DNA of 64,000 nucleotides from Brotaphodocola faecis (GTDB taxonomy: Bacteria > Bacillota > Clostridia > Lachnospirales > Lachnospiraceae): the NCBI RefSeq assembly GCF_040096075.1, contig NZ_JBBMFJ010000017.1, forward strand, positions 1-64,000, read 5' to 3'. A program made the position numbers and the translations under genes. Shown here piece after piece: positions 16,746 to 26,066 of the stretch (within the stretch, counting starts at the first letter, position 1; each line of letters starts with the position of its first letter). The notes beneath the pieces are model-generated. The model ran no database searches, had not been told where the DNA came from, and worked only from the letters and a program-made list of their open reading frames with translations.

Positions 16746-17218
16746 AGCGATACCTCCCTGTCCTTGTTCTTGACCTTTGCCCGTTCCGCGTTCTTGCCCT
16801 GTGCGGCTTCTTTGAGCGTAGAGAGCAGCTTTCGGATAGAGGGCTTTTTCTCCTGTGTCAGCTTCTTTGCGGAAAACTCCTTAAAGGCTGCGGTCAGCAC
16901 GTCCGCGTCCCGCCCCTTGAAAAAAACCAGATAGCGGGGCGGGCTTTCCGTTGCGTCCTTTTTCAGCGCAAAGTCGATACCGTACTTTTTCGCCGTACTC
17001 TCAAAGGCTTTGATATTGCCCTCGGTAATCTCAATGTTGGAAACGCCCGCGTTCTGCTTCATAAGCTGCTTTAAGCTCTGCTTTCCCTGTGGCGGTTTTG
17101 CAAGCTGCTTTTTGCCCTTTGACAGTATGGCTTTCATTGCCTTTTGGAGCGTCTGGGCGGTCAGCTTCCCGGTCTTGATGTAAAGGGCTATGGTCTTTTC
17201 GTTTACTTCGTCCTGCAA
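16742..17218 (-). CDS. PcfB-like protein (DUF3801)
   Basis: 158 residues with TTG start at 17218 (AAAGGAGG about ten bases upstream). Sequence such as KTGKLTAQTLQKAM, an ADVLTAAFKEF segment and a basic tail fit the PcfB/DUF3801 family, which accompanies the VirD4 coupling protein in pCF10- and Tn1549-type transfer systems. Its partner gene is truncated directly downstream, so the protein is probably orphaned. Confidence 0.75.
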   Translation of the reverse strand: MQDEVNEKTIALYIKTGKLTAQTLQKAMKAILSKGKKQLAKPPQGKQSLKQLMKQNAGVSNIEITEGNIKAFESTAKKYGIDFALKKDATESPPRYLVFFKGRDADVLTAAFKEFSAKKLTQEKKPSIRKLLSTLKEAAQGKNAERAKVKNKDREVSL

Positions 17219-17259
17219 TTCCTCGCGTCCTCCTTTCGCGTTTCTTTATGGGGCGGCGG

Positions 17260-17481
17260 TCAGATACGCACCCGCAGCCCGTTCAAGTCCTCGGCTCTGA
17301 TACCCACAAGATACCAGTTGTCGCCGTACTCAATCCGGGTCGGCTTCCACTTGCCCCGCACGAATACGTCAAAGCACTCACCGCAATGCAAGCCCCCGTA
17401 GTAGCTGTTTAAGTCAAAGCGAATGTCGTAACGGTCGGTGCGCTCGTCAAATACCAATGCTCCTGTCATTTTCTGTGCCAT
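17260..17481 (-). CDS. DUF5348-type small element protein
   Basis: 73 residues (MAQKMTGALVFDERTDRYDIRFDLNSYYGGLHCGE...), a beta-rich protein common between the replication-initiator-like gene and pcfB in Clostridial elements. GGAGG is present upstream. Function unknown. Confidence 0.7.
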   Translation of the reverse strand: MAQKMTGALVFDERTDRYDIRFDLNSYYGGLHCGECFDVFVRGKWKPTRIEYGDNWYLVGIRAEDLNGLRVRI

Positions 17482-17504
17482 AATAAAATCCTCCTTTTGT
17501 TGTT

Positions 17505-18488
17505 TTACAGGCTTTCGCCCGGTTTGAATGAATAATAGTCCGGGTCGCCGTACTGCGGCTTCTTCGGTGACAGTGCGCCGCTTGCCATGTCATGGGCGAC
17601 AAGGGAAGTGTAATAATTGCCGATAGTGGACGGGGCGTTGAAAAGGGCTGCTTTCAGATATTGCTTGATGTTGCGGATTTTCGTTGTGTTCTCCCGCATA
17701 CAGTCAAGCACAAAGCGGATATGCTCGCCGTCCAGTTTCATAAACTTAGATTTCACAAGCTCTGCCGGGTAGTCGTCCCCCGCAATCCGTACCCGCTTTC
17801 TGGCGGTGCATACGGTTTCAAGCATGAGGTCTACAATCTCGTCCAGCCTGTCCCCGTCAAACTTCATGTCCTGTTTGAGAATGTGGTAGTCGATATTGTC
17901 CTTGATGATTTCCCGGTATATATCAACTGCGCTCTGTGCTGCCGCTTCCGTTCCTTTCCGTTCCGGCGGCGTAGCCGCTTCTCTGCAAGGAGAGGGGTTA
18001 GGGGAAAGGATAGGAATGGAATGGGTACTTGATAAATCTGTATTTGATTTTTCTTTTTTTGGTAAGTCAGTTCTTTGTATATCTTTATTTAATTGCGTTG
18101 GATTTTCCAACGTAGGTTTTTCCAATGTTGGTTTTTCCTGCGTTGGATTATCCAATGTTGGATTTTCCAATGTAGGTAAATCCGGCGTAGGCGGCTGCGG
18201 CTGCTCGAATATCACATAGTCCGCGCCCCGCAAGCGTCCTTTCTCGTCGCGCTCCCTTGACCGAACGATATACCCGGCGCGTTCAAGCTCCTTAATGGCT
18301 TCGCGGATAGCGTCTATCTTCTCCCGGTTGATAAGGGATAAGCCTTTCAAGGTGTAGTCCCAATCTTCGGGGAGTGACAGCATTTGCGACAACAGCCCTT
18401 TTGCCTTTAAGGAAAGCTCCTTGTTGCGTAGGTGGTGGTTGCTCATTACGGTGTAGCCCTTGTTCCGTTCCACTCTGAAAACTGCCAT
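17505..18488 (-). CDS. Replication-initiator-like protein (RepA N-terminal HTH, DUF6017)
   Basis: 327 residues. The N-terminal winged HTH (MAVFRVERNKGYTVMSNHHL, LSLKAKGLLSQMLSLPEDWDYT) is that of RepA_N/DnaD-like element proteins. The middle is a low-complexity linker of Pro-Thr-Leu-Glu-Asn repeats (about 18095-18180). The C-terminal domain (DYHILKQDMKFDGDRLDEIVDLM) is the DUF6017 type. It probably supports element replication or partition. Well-formed ribosome site AAGGAGTG. Confidence 0.75.
   Translation of the reverse strand: MAVFRVERNKGYTVMSNHHLRNKELSLKAKGLLSQMLSLPEDWDYTLKGLSLINREKIDAIREAIKELERAGYIVRSRERDEKGRLRGADYVIFEQPQPPTPDLPTLENPTLDNPTQEKPTLEKPTLENPTQLNKDIQRTDLPKKEKSNTDLSSTHSIPILSPNPSPCREAATPPERKGTEAAAQSAVDIYREIIKDNIDYHILKQDMKFDGDRLDEIVDLMLETVCTARKRVRIAGDDYPAELVKSKFMKLDGEHIRFVLDCMRENTTKIRNIKQYLKAALFNAPSTIGNYYTSLVAHDMASGALSPKKPQYGDPDYYSFKPGESL
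18095..18180 (-). repeat. 15-bp tandem repeats encoding a PT-rich linker
   Basis: Six degenerate copies of a 15-bp unit (such as GGATTTTCCAATGTT in plus orientation) encode PTLEN/PTQEK pentapeptides. The repeat is in frame, so copy-number change alters only linker length. Confidence 0.8.
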
Positions 18489-18516
18489 AGTAAATCACTC
18501 CTTTTGCTGTGGATTT

Positions 18517-18628
18517 GTTACGCAGTAGAAGCGCGGTTTCGGGGGATAAGGTATAAATCCCTTGCCGCGCCAGATACGCGCCCGCAAAATCGCTTGTAGC
18601 AAGGCTTTTTCTGCCCTTACTGCGTAAC
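18517..18628. repeat. 112-bp inverted element, copy B
   Basis: Ends are GTTACGCAGTAG (18517-18528) and TACTGCGTAAC (18618-18628). It aligns with the reverse complement of 11385-11496 over the same length, with conserved ends and several internal blocks. Confidence 0.8.
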
Positions 18629-18641
18629 AAAGGGCATAAAA

Positions 18642-18687
18642 AAGCGGCGTTCCTGTTCTCCCATGTAGAGAGTAAGAAACGCCGCTT
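18642..18687. terminator. Hairpin between replication gene and recombinase
   Basis: AAGCGGCGTT pairs with AACGCCGCTT over a 26-base loop. An A-run on the left makes it a plausible minus-strand terminator. Confidence 0.5.
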
Positions 18688-18722
18688 CTGCGTCGTATTC
18701 AGTTTTTAGTACAATACCCTGC

Positions 18723-20456
18723 TTGTCCGTCGCTCGAAAAACCTTGATTTTCCAGTGTTTTCAAAAGTATCGTTATCTAACGTCAGCTTTCCAAAGACCA
18801 AGTTTCCAGAATATGATAAAAGACATTGAAAGCGGTCTGATAAACTGCGTGATTACGAAAGATTTATCCCGTCTGGGGAGAAACTATCTTGATTGTGGGT
18901 TATATCTGGAAGTTTTCTTCCCAGAGCATAACGTGAGGTATATAGCGGTCAATGACGGCGTAGATACCTTGAATAAATCTGCTATGGACATCACGCCTTT
19001 CCGCAACATTTTAAACGAAATGTATGCCGCTGACATATCTGTTAAGATAAAATCGGCATATCGGGCGAGGTTTCAACAGGGGAAATTCATGGGAACTACC
19101 GCCCCTTATGGCTATATCAAAGACCCTGCCGACCACAACCATCTGCTGATAGATGATAAAGTGGCACATGTTGTAAAAGAGATATTCGACCTTGCATTAA
19201 AAGGGAATGGAGTTGCCAAAATTTGCAGACATCTTAATAAACAGCATATCCTACGCCCTGCCGCTTATGCGGCGGAGCGTGGCGAAACAGGCTTTGAACG
19301 TCATTTTGAGGGGAACGAGGACAAACGCTATATTTGGAGTGGGAACAGCGTGAGGAGCATTTTAAGAAGCCCGATATATGCGGGAAATCTTGTAGGCTAC
19401 AAACGGATTGCCGCCAATATGAAAAGCAAGAAACGCCCCTCTAAGCTGCCCGAAGAATGGGAAGTGATACCCAATACCCATGAGGGAATAGTCACGCAGG
19501 AGGAATTTGATATTGTCCAACAGCTTATTACAAGTCGTAGGCTTCCACAGAACAAGGGAGGATTTGTAAATATTTTTGCAGGCGTTATCAAGTGTGTGGA
19601 CTGCGGATGTGCTCTGCGGGCAATGAACGTACACAGGAGGAAACGCCCAGAGATTATCGACTGTGTACAGTATTCATGTAATAATTATGCAAGAAACGGA
19701 AGAAGCGAGTGTAGTGCCCACAATATAGAAGCAAGGGATTTATTCAATGCCGTTCTTGCCGACATCAACTGTTTTGCGGATATGGCAGTGAATGATGAAA
19801 AGGCGGTCAGGGCCATAGAAAAGCGGCTCACGGAAACAGACCAGAGCAGGGCGAAAGCATTAGAGAAAGAACGTAAGAAGCTGAACAAACGCCTTGCGGA
19901 ACTGGACAGGCTGTTTTCCTCTCTCTACGAGGATAAGGTCATGGAGCGTATTACCGAGCGGAATTTTGAGATGATGTCGGGGAAATACCAGAAAGAGCAG
20001 CTTGAAATTGAAGCAAGGCTGAAAGAGGTGACGGAAACTCTTAATGAAAGCTACGAGAAATCACGGGGAATCCGTGACTTCCTCGCCCTTATCCGAAATT
20101 ATCAAGGCTTAAAAGAACTGGATGCAACAGTTATAAACGCACTCATAGACAAGATACTTGTTTCGGAGCGTGAGAAGATGGCAGACGGAACAGTGAAGCA
20201 GGAAATCAAGATTTACTATAAATTCATCGGCTTTGTCGATGAATTACATATCATACCTACAAAACGGTGGGCAGCAATGCCCGCTAAAAATTGTACGGTG
20301 TGCGGCGTTGAATATGTCCCGGGCTCTGGTGCATCAAGGTATTGTCCTGCTTGTGCCAAGAAGATACGGAGGGAGAAATCAAACGAGAGCAAACGCAGGA
20401 GCAGAGAACAGAAAAGGATAGCATGTATGAACTGTCCGCAAAAAATGACCGACTGA
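18723..20456 (+). pseudogene. Large serine recombinase (TnpX-like), catalytic N-terminus lost
   Basis: Homology begins at about 18774 with the equivalent of a GYSGTSFERPSF region (here YLTSAFQRPSF), then NMIKDIESGLINCVITKDLSRLGRNY. The full recombinase domain, zinc ribbon (CVDCGCALRAM) and coiled-coil follow, with an extra C-terminal zinc ribbon (CTVCGVEY..RYCPAC). The first 60-70 residues, including the nucleophilic serine, are missing; upstream bases code for nothing similar in any frame. The stop codon TGA (20454-20456) falls inside the right attachment site, the usual position for this family. Confidence 0.8.
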
Positions 20457-20460
20457 TCTT
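20448..20460. other. Right attachment site of the TnpX-type element
   Basis: GACCGACTGATC matches the left end GACCGTATGATG and carries the central GA at 20455-20456. nagA resumes directly after it. Confidence 0.7.
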
Positions 20461-20797
20461 GATCAGTGACAGTATTCGGGCAACGAGAATGCCGGATGGT
20501 CAGTATACTCTCGGCGGGCAGGATGTAAAAGTGGTTGGAAAGAGGGCTACGCTTGGAAATACTGACACAATTGCTGGATCCGCAACAAACCTGATGGATT
20601 GTATGAGAACTGCGGTGAAACAGATGGGATTGCCTTTAGAAATAGCTGTAGGCTGTGCAACTATCAATCCAGCCAGAAGTTTGGATATCGACGATTAGTA
20701 TGGATCTATTGAAGCAGGAAAGAAGGCACATGTGGTTCTATTGGATAAAGAACTTAACCTGACTGCTGTGATTAAGGATGGAGTAAGAATCTGTTAA
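20457..20797 (+). pseudogene. nagA: nagA 3' fragment
   Basis: The frame reads ILISDSIRATRMPDGQYTLGG and the NagA C-terminal region (GSATNLMDCMRTAVKQMG). After DIDD a TAG (20696-20698) replaces the expected Gln. The same frame continues YGSIEAGKKAHVVLLDKELN to a TAA at 20795-20797. The downstream third of nagA is thus present but carries its own nonsense mutation, showing that the locus has been decaying. Confidence 0.85.
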
Positions 20798-20822
20798 ATT
20801 TCAGGTGTGGATGATTCAAAAT

Positions 20823-20868
20823 AAAAAGGGTGAAAATTCATGTTGGATTGAATTTTTGCCCTTTTATA
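20823..20868 (+). terminator. Terminator after nagA
   Basis: AAAAAGGGTGAAAATTCA pairs with TTGAATTTTTGCCCTTTT. Confidence 0.75.
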
Positions 20869-21020
20869 TTTGGCAGGTAAAACAGGTGTTTTAATTCTAT
20901 CATTTTGTGCATATTCTATCTCATAAAAGATATGGAGTTTTCCCACGCATTTTTGTATAGTAGTTACAACGTATTGAAAAGGCAGGATGACAAAGACTAT
21001 TATATGAAAAGGGGATTAAA

Positions 21021-22391
21021 ATGGAAGAGAAGACATACCTGAAATGGCATAACAAAGTGGGGTACGGAAGCGGTGATATCGCAGGAAACGTAGTTTATGC
21101 GTTCCTGTCATCTTTTGTCATGATTTATCTGACAAATACAATTGGCTTAAATTCAGGAATTGTTGGCACATTAATTGCAGTATCCAAATTATTTGATGGT
21201 ATAACAGATATCTTTTTTGGAACCATGATCGACCGGACAAAGAGCAAAATGGGTAAGGCAAGACCCTGGATGTTTTATGGTTTCTTTGGCTGTGCTATCA
21301 CGCTCTACGGAGTTTTTGCAATTCCTACTAATATGGGTAAAACCGCGCAGTATGCCTGGTTCTTTATTTGCTATACCCTTTTAAACGCAGTATTCTATAC
21401 GGCAAATAACATCGCATATGCAGCACTGACTTCTCTGGTAACAAAGAACAGTAAAGAACGAGTGCAGATGGGTTCTTTCCGTTTCATGTTTTCCTTTGCT
21501 ACAAACCTTGCAATTCAGTCTATTACTGTAGGAGCCGTTGAATATCTTGGAAACGGTGCAGCAGCATGGAGAATCATTGCACTTATTTACTGTGTGATCG
21601 GTATCATTACCAATACGCTTGCAGTATTTTCCGTAAAAGAACTTCCGGAAGAAGAATTAAAATCCAATGGTTCCATGGGGATTGAGGATGATAAGCTTTC
21701 TTTCAAGCAGACTGTAAAGCTGCTGTTTGAGAACAAGTATTTTTCCATGATCTGTGTGATTTACATTTTACAGCAGCTTCGTGCGGCAATGGTTAATGTG
21801 GGAATCTTCTTTATGACCTATGTTCTTTTAAATAAGAACTTATTTGGCGTGTTCTCCTGGGCTAACAATATCCCTCTGATCATTGCTCTGGCGATTACAC
21901 CAATGCTGGTAGCAAAGGCAAATGGAATGTACAAGCTGAACAAATACAGCTATGTATTTGCAAGCTTCTCCCGTCTGTTGGTAGTGTTTGCAGGTTATAT
22001 GGGAAGTATCCCGCTGATGTTGTTATTTATCGCAATGACCTCTTTAGGTGAAGGTCCATGGCAGGGAGATATGAGTGCTGTTATTGCACAGTGTTCCGAG
22101 TATACCTATTTAAAGAGCGGCAAACGTATTGATGGTTCCATGTTCTCCTGCACTTCCATGGGTATAAAACTTGGCGGCGGTATTGGTATTGCTCTTTCCG
22201 GATGGTTGCTTGACATCAGTGGATATATCAATATGGATAATGCTGTTCAGCCGGCCAGCTGTATCAAAATGATGTACTTTATGTACCTCTGGCTGCCATT
22301 TATCTTTGATATCATCATTACGGTTATCCTTTCCTTCTTAAATGTGGAGGGTGCAAACCGCGAATTAATTGAAAATATGCAGGAATCATAA
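21021..22391 (+). CDS. GPH-family lactose/galactoside permease
   Basis: 456 residues, about 12 hydrophobic segments. The cytoplasmic loop signature of the glycoside-pentoside-hexuronide family is clear (DGITDIFFGTMIDRTKSKMGKARPWM, residues about 58-83). These transporters import sugars with H+ or Na+. The position ahead of lacL-lacM-lacA-galKET makes lactose or another beta-galactoside the likely substrate. It lacks the C-terminal IIA regulatory domain of streptococcal LacS. First gene of the operon; ribosome site AAAGGGG. Confidence 0.9.
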   Translation: MEEKTYLKWHNKVGYGSGDIAGNVVYAFLSSFVMIYLTNTIGLNSGIVGTLIAVSKLFDGITDIFFGTMIDRTKSKMGKARPWMFYGFFGCAITLYGVFAIPTNMGKTAQYAWFFICYTLLNAVFYTANNIAYAALTSLVTKNSKERVQMGSFRFMFSFATNLAIQSITVGAVEYLGNGAAAWRIIALIYCVIGIITNTLAVFSVKELPEEELKSNGSMGIEDDKLSFKQTVKLLFENKYFSMICVIYILQQLRAAMVNVGIFFMTYVLLNKNLFGVFSWANNIPLIIALAITPMLVAKANGMYKLNKYSYVFASFSRLLVVFAGYMGSIPLMLLFIAMTSLGEGPWQGDMSAVIAQCSEYTYLKSGKRIDGSMFSCTSMGIKLGGGIGIALSGWLLDISGYINMDNAVQPASCIKMMYFMYLWLPFIFDIIITVILSFLNVEGANRELIENMQES

Positions 22392-22449
22392 ATCAATAGC
22401 CTCTAAAGTTTTCTTTAGGGGCTTATTTTAGAAAAGGAGAAGATAGAAC

Positions 22450-24351
22450 ATGAATGCAGATATGAAATGGTTGGATAATCCGGAAGTATTCCGGGTAAAT
22501 CAGCTGGAAGCGCACAGCGATCATACTTATTATGAAAGCTATGAAGCACTGGAAAAGAAGGAAAACGCACTGATCCAGTCTTTAAATGGACAGTGGGAAT
22601 TTGCTTTCAGTAAGAATGTTAAGAGCAGACCGGAAAACTTCTATGAAGAGGATTTTGATGCGAAAAACTTTGATAAGATCATGGTGCCGGGCCATATTGA
22701 ACTGGCTGGATATGATAAGATCCGCTACATCAATACCATGTACCCATGGGAGGGAAAAGAATACCGCAGAGGCGCCTACAGCATGGAGAGCACCGGAGAC
22801 GGAGCCGGAATGTTCAGCGAAGCTGAGTATAATCCGGTAGGTTCCTATATCAAACGCTTTGATCTGGATCCGGAGCTGTGTTCTAAGAGAGTCCGTATCT
22901 GCTTTGAAGGCGTGGAAGAGGCAATGTATCTGTGGCTGAACGGTCAGTTCGTAGGATATGCAGAGGATAGCTTTACTCCTTCCGAGTTTGATCTGACACC
23001 ATTCATCCGGGAAAAGGGCAATGTACTGGCGGTACAGGTGCATAAGATGAGTACGGCAGCATTTCTGGAAGATCAGGATTTCTTCCGCTTTTTTGGAATT
23101 TTCAGAAACGTTACCCTGCGTGCGGTTCCTAAGATCCATCTGGAGGATGTGTGGTTCCGCCCGGAATTGTATAAGGATAATGCGAGCGGCAAATTATCCG
23201 TAAATCTGAAAGTATCCGCACCTGAGAACCGGAAAATCAATGCCCGGTTTGTGTTAAAGGATCAGGAAGGCAGTGTTGTGCTGGAAAAATCTGCTGCCCT
23301 GCAGGAGAAAAACGGAATCTACACTGAAGAAATTCAGACAGATGATGCGCAGGTAAAAGCCTGGGACAACCATCACCCGTATCTCTACCATGCATATGTG
23401 GAGCTGACGGATGAAAACGGAAATCTGGCTGAAGTAGTACCGTATGACATCGGCTTTAGACGGATCGATGTGATCGACAAGGTGATCCATTTAAATGGGA
23501 AACGCCTGGTCCTGACCGGTGTGAACCGTCACGAGTGGAGCCCTAAAACAGGCCGCTGCATCAGTATGAACGAAATGAAATCCGATATTGAATGCATCTT
23601 AAGAAATAATATCAATGCCGTGCGCACCTGCCATTATCCGGATCAGATCCCGTGGTATTATATGTGCGACGCAGCAGGAATCTATATGATGGCTGAAAAT
23701 AACTTAGAAAGCCACGGAACCTTCCAGAAGCTTGGTGCGATCGAACCTTCCTGCAACGTGCCGGGATCAATCCCGCAGTGGAAAGAGGCTGTGGTAGACA
23801 GAGCCAGAAGCAACTTTGAAACGTTTAAAAACCATACCGCCATTTTATTCTGGTCCCTGGGAAATGAGTCCTATGCTGGGGATGATATCGAGGCCATGAA
23901 CACCTATTATAAAGAGAAACAAGACGGCCGCCTGATCCATTATGAAAGCTCCTTCTATAACAGAGCTTATGAAGACACAATTTCCGATGTGGAAAGCCGT
24001 ATGTATGCAAAACCGTATGAGATCGAAGAATATTTGGACCATGATCCGAAGAAGCCTTACCTCTTATGTGAGTTCATGCATGACATGGGAAACTCCATGG
24101 GTGGACTTGGCACCTATATGCACCTGATTGATAAATATGACATGTACCATGGTGGATTTATCTGGGACTTTATTGATCAGGCTCTTTATGTGAAGGATGA
24201 AGTTACGGGGAAAGAAGTGCTCCGCTATGGTGGAGACTTTGATGACAGACCTTCCGATTATGAATTTTCAGGAGATGGAATTGTATTTGCAAACCGTGTA
24301 GAGAAGCCGGCTATGCAGGAAGTGAGGTATTATTATGGCTTATACAGATAA
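22450..24351 (+). CDS. lacL: Beta-galactosidase large subunit LacL (GH2)
   Basis: 633 residues, the size of LacL of heterodimeric LacLM enzymes rather than the 1000-residue LacZ. Sugar-binding and immunoglobulin-like domains come first (NGQWEFAFSKN, GHIELAGYDKIRYINTMYPWEG), then the catalytic barrel. The acid/base Glu lies in FWSLGNESYAGDD and the nucleophile Glu in LLCEFMHDMGNS. It ends where the small subunit takes over and overlaps lacM by 17 bases. It hydrolyses lactose to galactose and glucose in the cytoplasm. Confidence 0.93.
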   Translation: MNADMKWLDNPEVFRVNQLEAHSDHTYYESYEALEKKENALIQSLNGQWEFAFSKNVKSRPENFYEEDFDAKNFDKIMVPGHIELAGYDKIRYINTMYPWEGKEYRRGAYSMESTGDGAGMFSEAEYNPVGSYIKRFDLDPELCSKRVRICFEGVEEAMYLWLNGQFVGYAEDSFTPSEFDLTPFIREKGNVLAVQVHKMSTAAFLEDQDFFRFFGIFRNVTLRAVPKIHLEDVWFRPELYKDNASGKLSVNLKVSAPENRKINARFVLKDQEGSVVLEKSAALQEKNGIYTEEIQTDDAQVKAWDNHHPYLYHAYVELTDENGNLAEVVPYDIGFRRIDVIDKVIHLNGKRLVLTGVNRHEWSPKTGRCISMNEMKSDIECILRNNINAVRTCHYPDQIPWYYMCDAAGIYMMAENNLESHGTFQKLGAIEPSCNVPGSIPQWKEAVVDRARSNFETFKNHTAILFWSLGNESYAGDDIEAMNTYYKEKQDGRLIHYESSFYNRAYEDTISDVESRMYAKPYEIEEYLDHDPKKPYLLCEFMHDMGNSMGGLGTYMHLIDKYDMYHGGFIWDFIDQALYVKDEVTGKEVLRYGGDFDDRPSDYEFSGDGIVFANRVEKPAMQEVRYYYGLYR

Positions 24352-25288
24352 TGGGAAATTGAGAGTGGTCTATGGTGATTATGTGCTCGGTGTACACGGA
24401 AAAGGGTTCGACTATACGTTCTCTTATGCTCAGGGCGGTCTGGAGTCTATTGTAAAAAACGGCTATGAATGGCTGTACCGTTGCCCGAAGCCGACCTTCT
24501 GGAGAGCACTGACAGATAATGACCGGGGAAGCAAATTCCATATTAAAAGCGGCAGCTGGATGGCAGCAGATACGTTTATCGACTGTCAGAATGTCGAAAT
24601 CATCATGGACGGTGAAATGCAGAAGCAGTATGCTCCGGACAATAACGTTTATGGTGGCGATGTATCTGCAGATGAGATCATTGTAAAATTCACCTATAAG
24701 ACCATCAGCAATCCTTCCGCGACGGTTCTGGTAAGCTATACTGTGACCGGAAACGGAAAGATCAGAGTGGATGTAGAATACCACGGAGTAAAGGGTCTCC
24801 CGGAGCTTCCTGTGTTTGGCATGAGATTCATTATGCCGACACTTGCAGACAGCTACATGTATGAGGGCTTATCCGGAGAAACCTATCCGGACCGGAAAGC
24901 AGGCGCTGTAAAAGGGGTATATCAGGTGAGTGATTTAAGCCTTACCCCATACCTTGTTCCGCAGGATTGTGGAATGCATATGGATACGGACTGGCTGGAG
25001 GTTACGAGATATACGAGCCTTGATAACAGCAGAAGGGATTATTCTTTACAGATCTTAAGAATTGAAAAAACAGACGAGCTATTTGCTTTTTCCTGCCTGC
25101 CATATACAGCAGAAGAGATTGAAAACGCAACACACCATGAAGAACTGCCGCCGGCAAGAAGGACTGTTCTGTGCGTTTATGGCGCAGTAAGAGGTGTTGG
25201 TGGAATTGACAGCTGGGGAAGTGACGTGGAGGAAGCATACCGCATCAATGCAGAAAATGTTATTTCCTATTCCTTTGCCATCTGCTAA
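24335..25288 (+). CDS. lacM: Beta-galactosidase small subunit LacM
   Basis: 317 residues equivalent to the C-terminal beta-sandwich domain of LacZ (QGGLESIVKNGYEWLYRCPKPTFWRALTDNDRG, with the TDNDRG motif). It starts inside the 3' end of lacL, indicating coupled translation of the two subunits. It is required for an active LacLM heterodimer in known systems. Confidence 0.92.
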   Translation: MAYTDNGKLRVVYGDYVLGVHGKGFDYTFSYAQGGLESIVKNGYEWLYRCPKPTFWRALTDNDRGSKFHIKSGSWMAADTFIDCQNVEIIMDGEMQKQYAPDNNVYGGDVSADEIIVKFTYKTISNPSATVLVSYTVTGNGKIRVDVEYHGVKGLPELPVFGMRFIMPTLADSYMYEGLSGETYPDRKAGAVKGVYQVSDLSLTPYLVPQDCGMHMDTDWLEVTRYTSLDNSRRDYSLQILRIEKTDELFAFSCLPYTAEEIENATHHEELPPARRTVLCVYGAVRGVGGIDSWGSDVEEAYRINAENVISYSFAIC

Positions 25289-25364
25289 GCCTCCGCGCAA
25301 CCGGAAAAATAACCATCGTGTGAAACGAAATGGAAACATCTGTGTATTGTATGGGGAATGAAAA

Positions 25365-26021
25365 ATGAATCTGGAAGAACGTATAAAAGCAGGCATACTG
25401 TTTTATGAATCCGGGCATGTAGATCCGGTCAATCAGGAGATAGAAGAACGCCTGGAAAATGAGCGGAAAGACTGCAAAGAATGGATGTTTGATTATAATC
25501 ACTGCAGACCGGGAGATCAGGATCGGCGGCTAAAAATTTTAAAGGAACTGCTTGGTTCTTGTGGGGATCATGTGTATATCGAAGATGGGCTCCATATGTC
25601 CTACGGGAAGCATGTATATTTAGGTGATTATTTCTACGCAAATTTTAATCTGACAATCATTGATGATGGAGAGGTACACATTGGAGACCTGACAATGATC
25701 GGCCCCAATGTGACCATCTGCACAACTGGGCATCCGGTCGATCCCCACTACAGGGAAATGGCAGCGCATTACTCCCTACCGATCTATATTGGTAAAAATG
25801 TGTGGATCGGCAGTAATGCTGCCATTTTGCCGGGTGTTTCCATTGGCGATAATACCGTGATCGGGGCCGGCAGTGTGGTAACAAGGGATATTCCAGCCAA
25901 TGTAGTAGCAGTAGGAAATCCCTGCAGAGTTTTAAGAGAAATCAGTGATCGGGATAAAGAGTATTATTTCCGGGATATGAAAGTAGATTTCCCGTATGCA
26001 TCAGAAAAGAAAATGGATTAA
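25365..26021 (+). CDS. lacA: Galactoside/maltose O-acetyltransferase (LacA/Maa type)
   Basis: 218 residues with left-handed beta-helix hexapeptide repeats (IGDLTMIGPNVTI, IGKNVWIGSNAAILPGVSIGDNTVIGAGSVV) and the catalytic His in CTTGHPVDP. The N-terminal MAC domain is also present. It transfers acetyl from acetyl-CoA to galactosides, probably detoxifying non-metabolisable ones. The place between lacM and galK supports galactoside specificity. Confidence 0.85.
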   Translation: MNLEERIKAGILFYESGHVDPVNQEIEERLENERKDCKEWMFDYNHCRPGDQDRRLKILKELLGSCGDHVYIEDGLHMSYGKHVYLGDYFYANFNLTIIDDGEVHIGDLTMIGPNVTICTTGHPVDPHYREMAAHYSLPIYIGKNVWIGSNAAILPGVSIGDNTVIGAGSVVTRDIPANVVAVGNPCRVLREISDRDKEYYFRDMKVDFPYASEKKMD

Positions 26022-26066
26022 GACAGAACCAGAAATGGCTTTCGGATAGCAAAAGGTGGATGGATT

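Larger units (their letters stand above)
16261..16773 (+). pseudogene. Sigma-70-like regulator with replaced C-terminus
   Basis: GTG 16261 sits behind AAAGGAGGTGAG. The first 126 or so residues are a sigma-like regulator: the helical N-terminus, then AIRTLPEEKRKAILLYYFEG and the HTH NDTEIAELFNTSRSTIQYRR. At about 16640 homology ends and the frame runs antisense through an ATPase fragment and a VirD4 start, giving an unrelated tail. The recognition helix is kept, so residual activity is conceivable, but the C-terminus is a rearrangement product. Confidence 0.7.
5237..20455. mobile_element. 15.2-kb TnpX-type integrative element inserted in nagA
   Basis: The two ends are defined by interruption of nagA (left part to MMGADRM, right part from ILISDS). 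The right end is the stop codon of a large serine recombinase, as in the Tn4451/Tn5397 families. Cargo includes tet(O) and an RlmN/Cfr-like methylase. A mobilisation module (MobC, MobP relaxase) is present, but the ATPase, VirD4 and sigma genes are broken and the recombinase lacks its catalytic serine region, so autonomous excision or transfer looks lost. Mobilisation by another element remains possible. Confidence 0.8.

Noticed and set aside
22582..23139. Minus-strand frame opposite lacL
   Set aside because: Antisense shadow of a clear GH2 gene; no ribosome site or motif.
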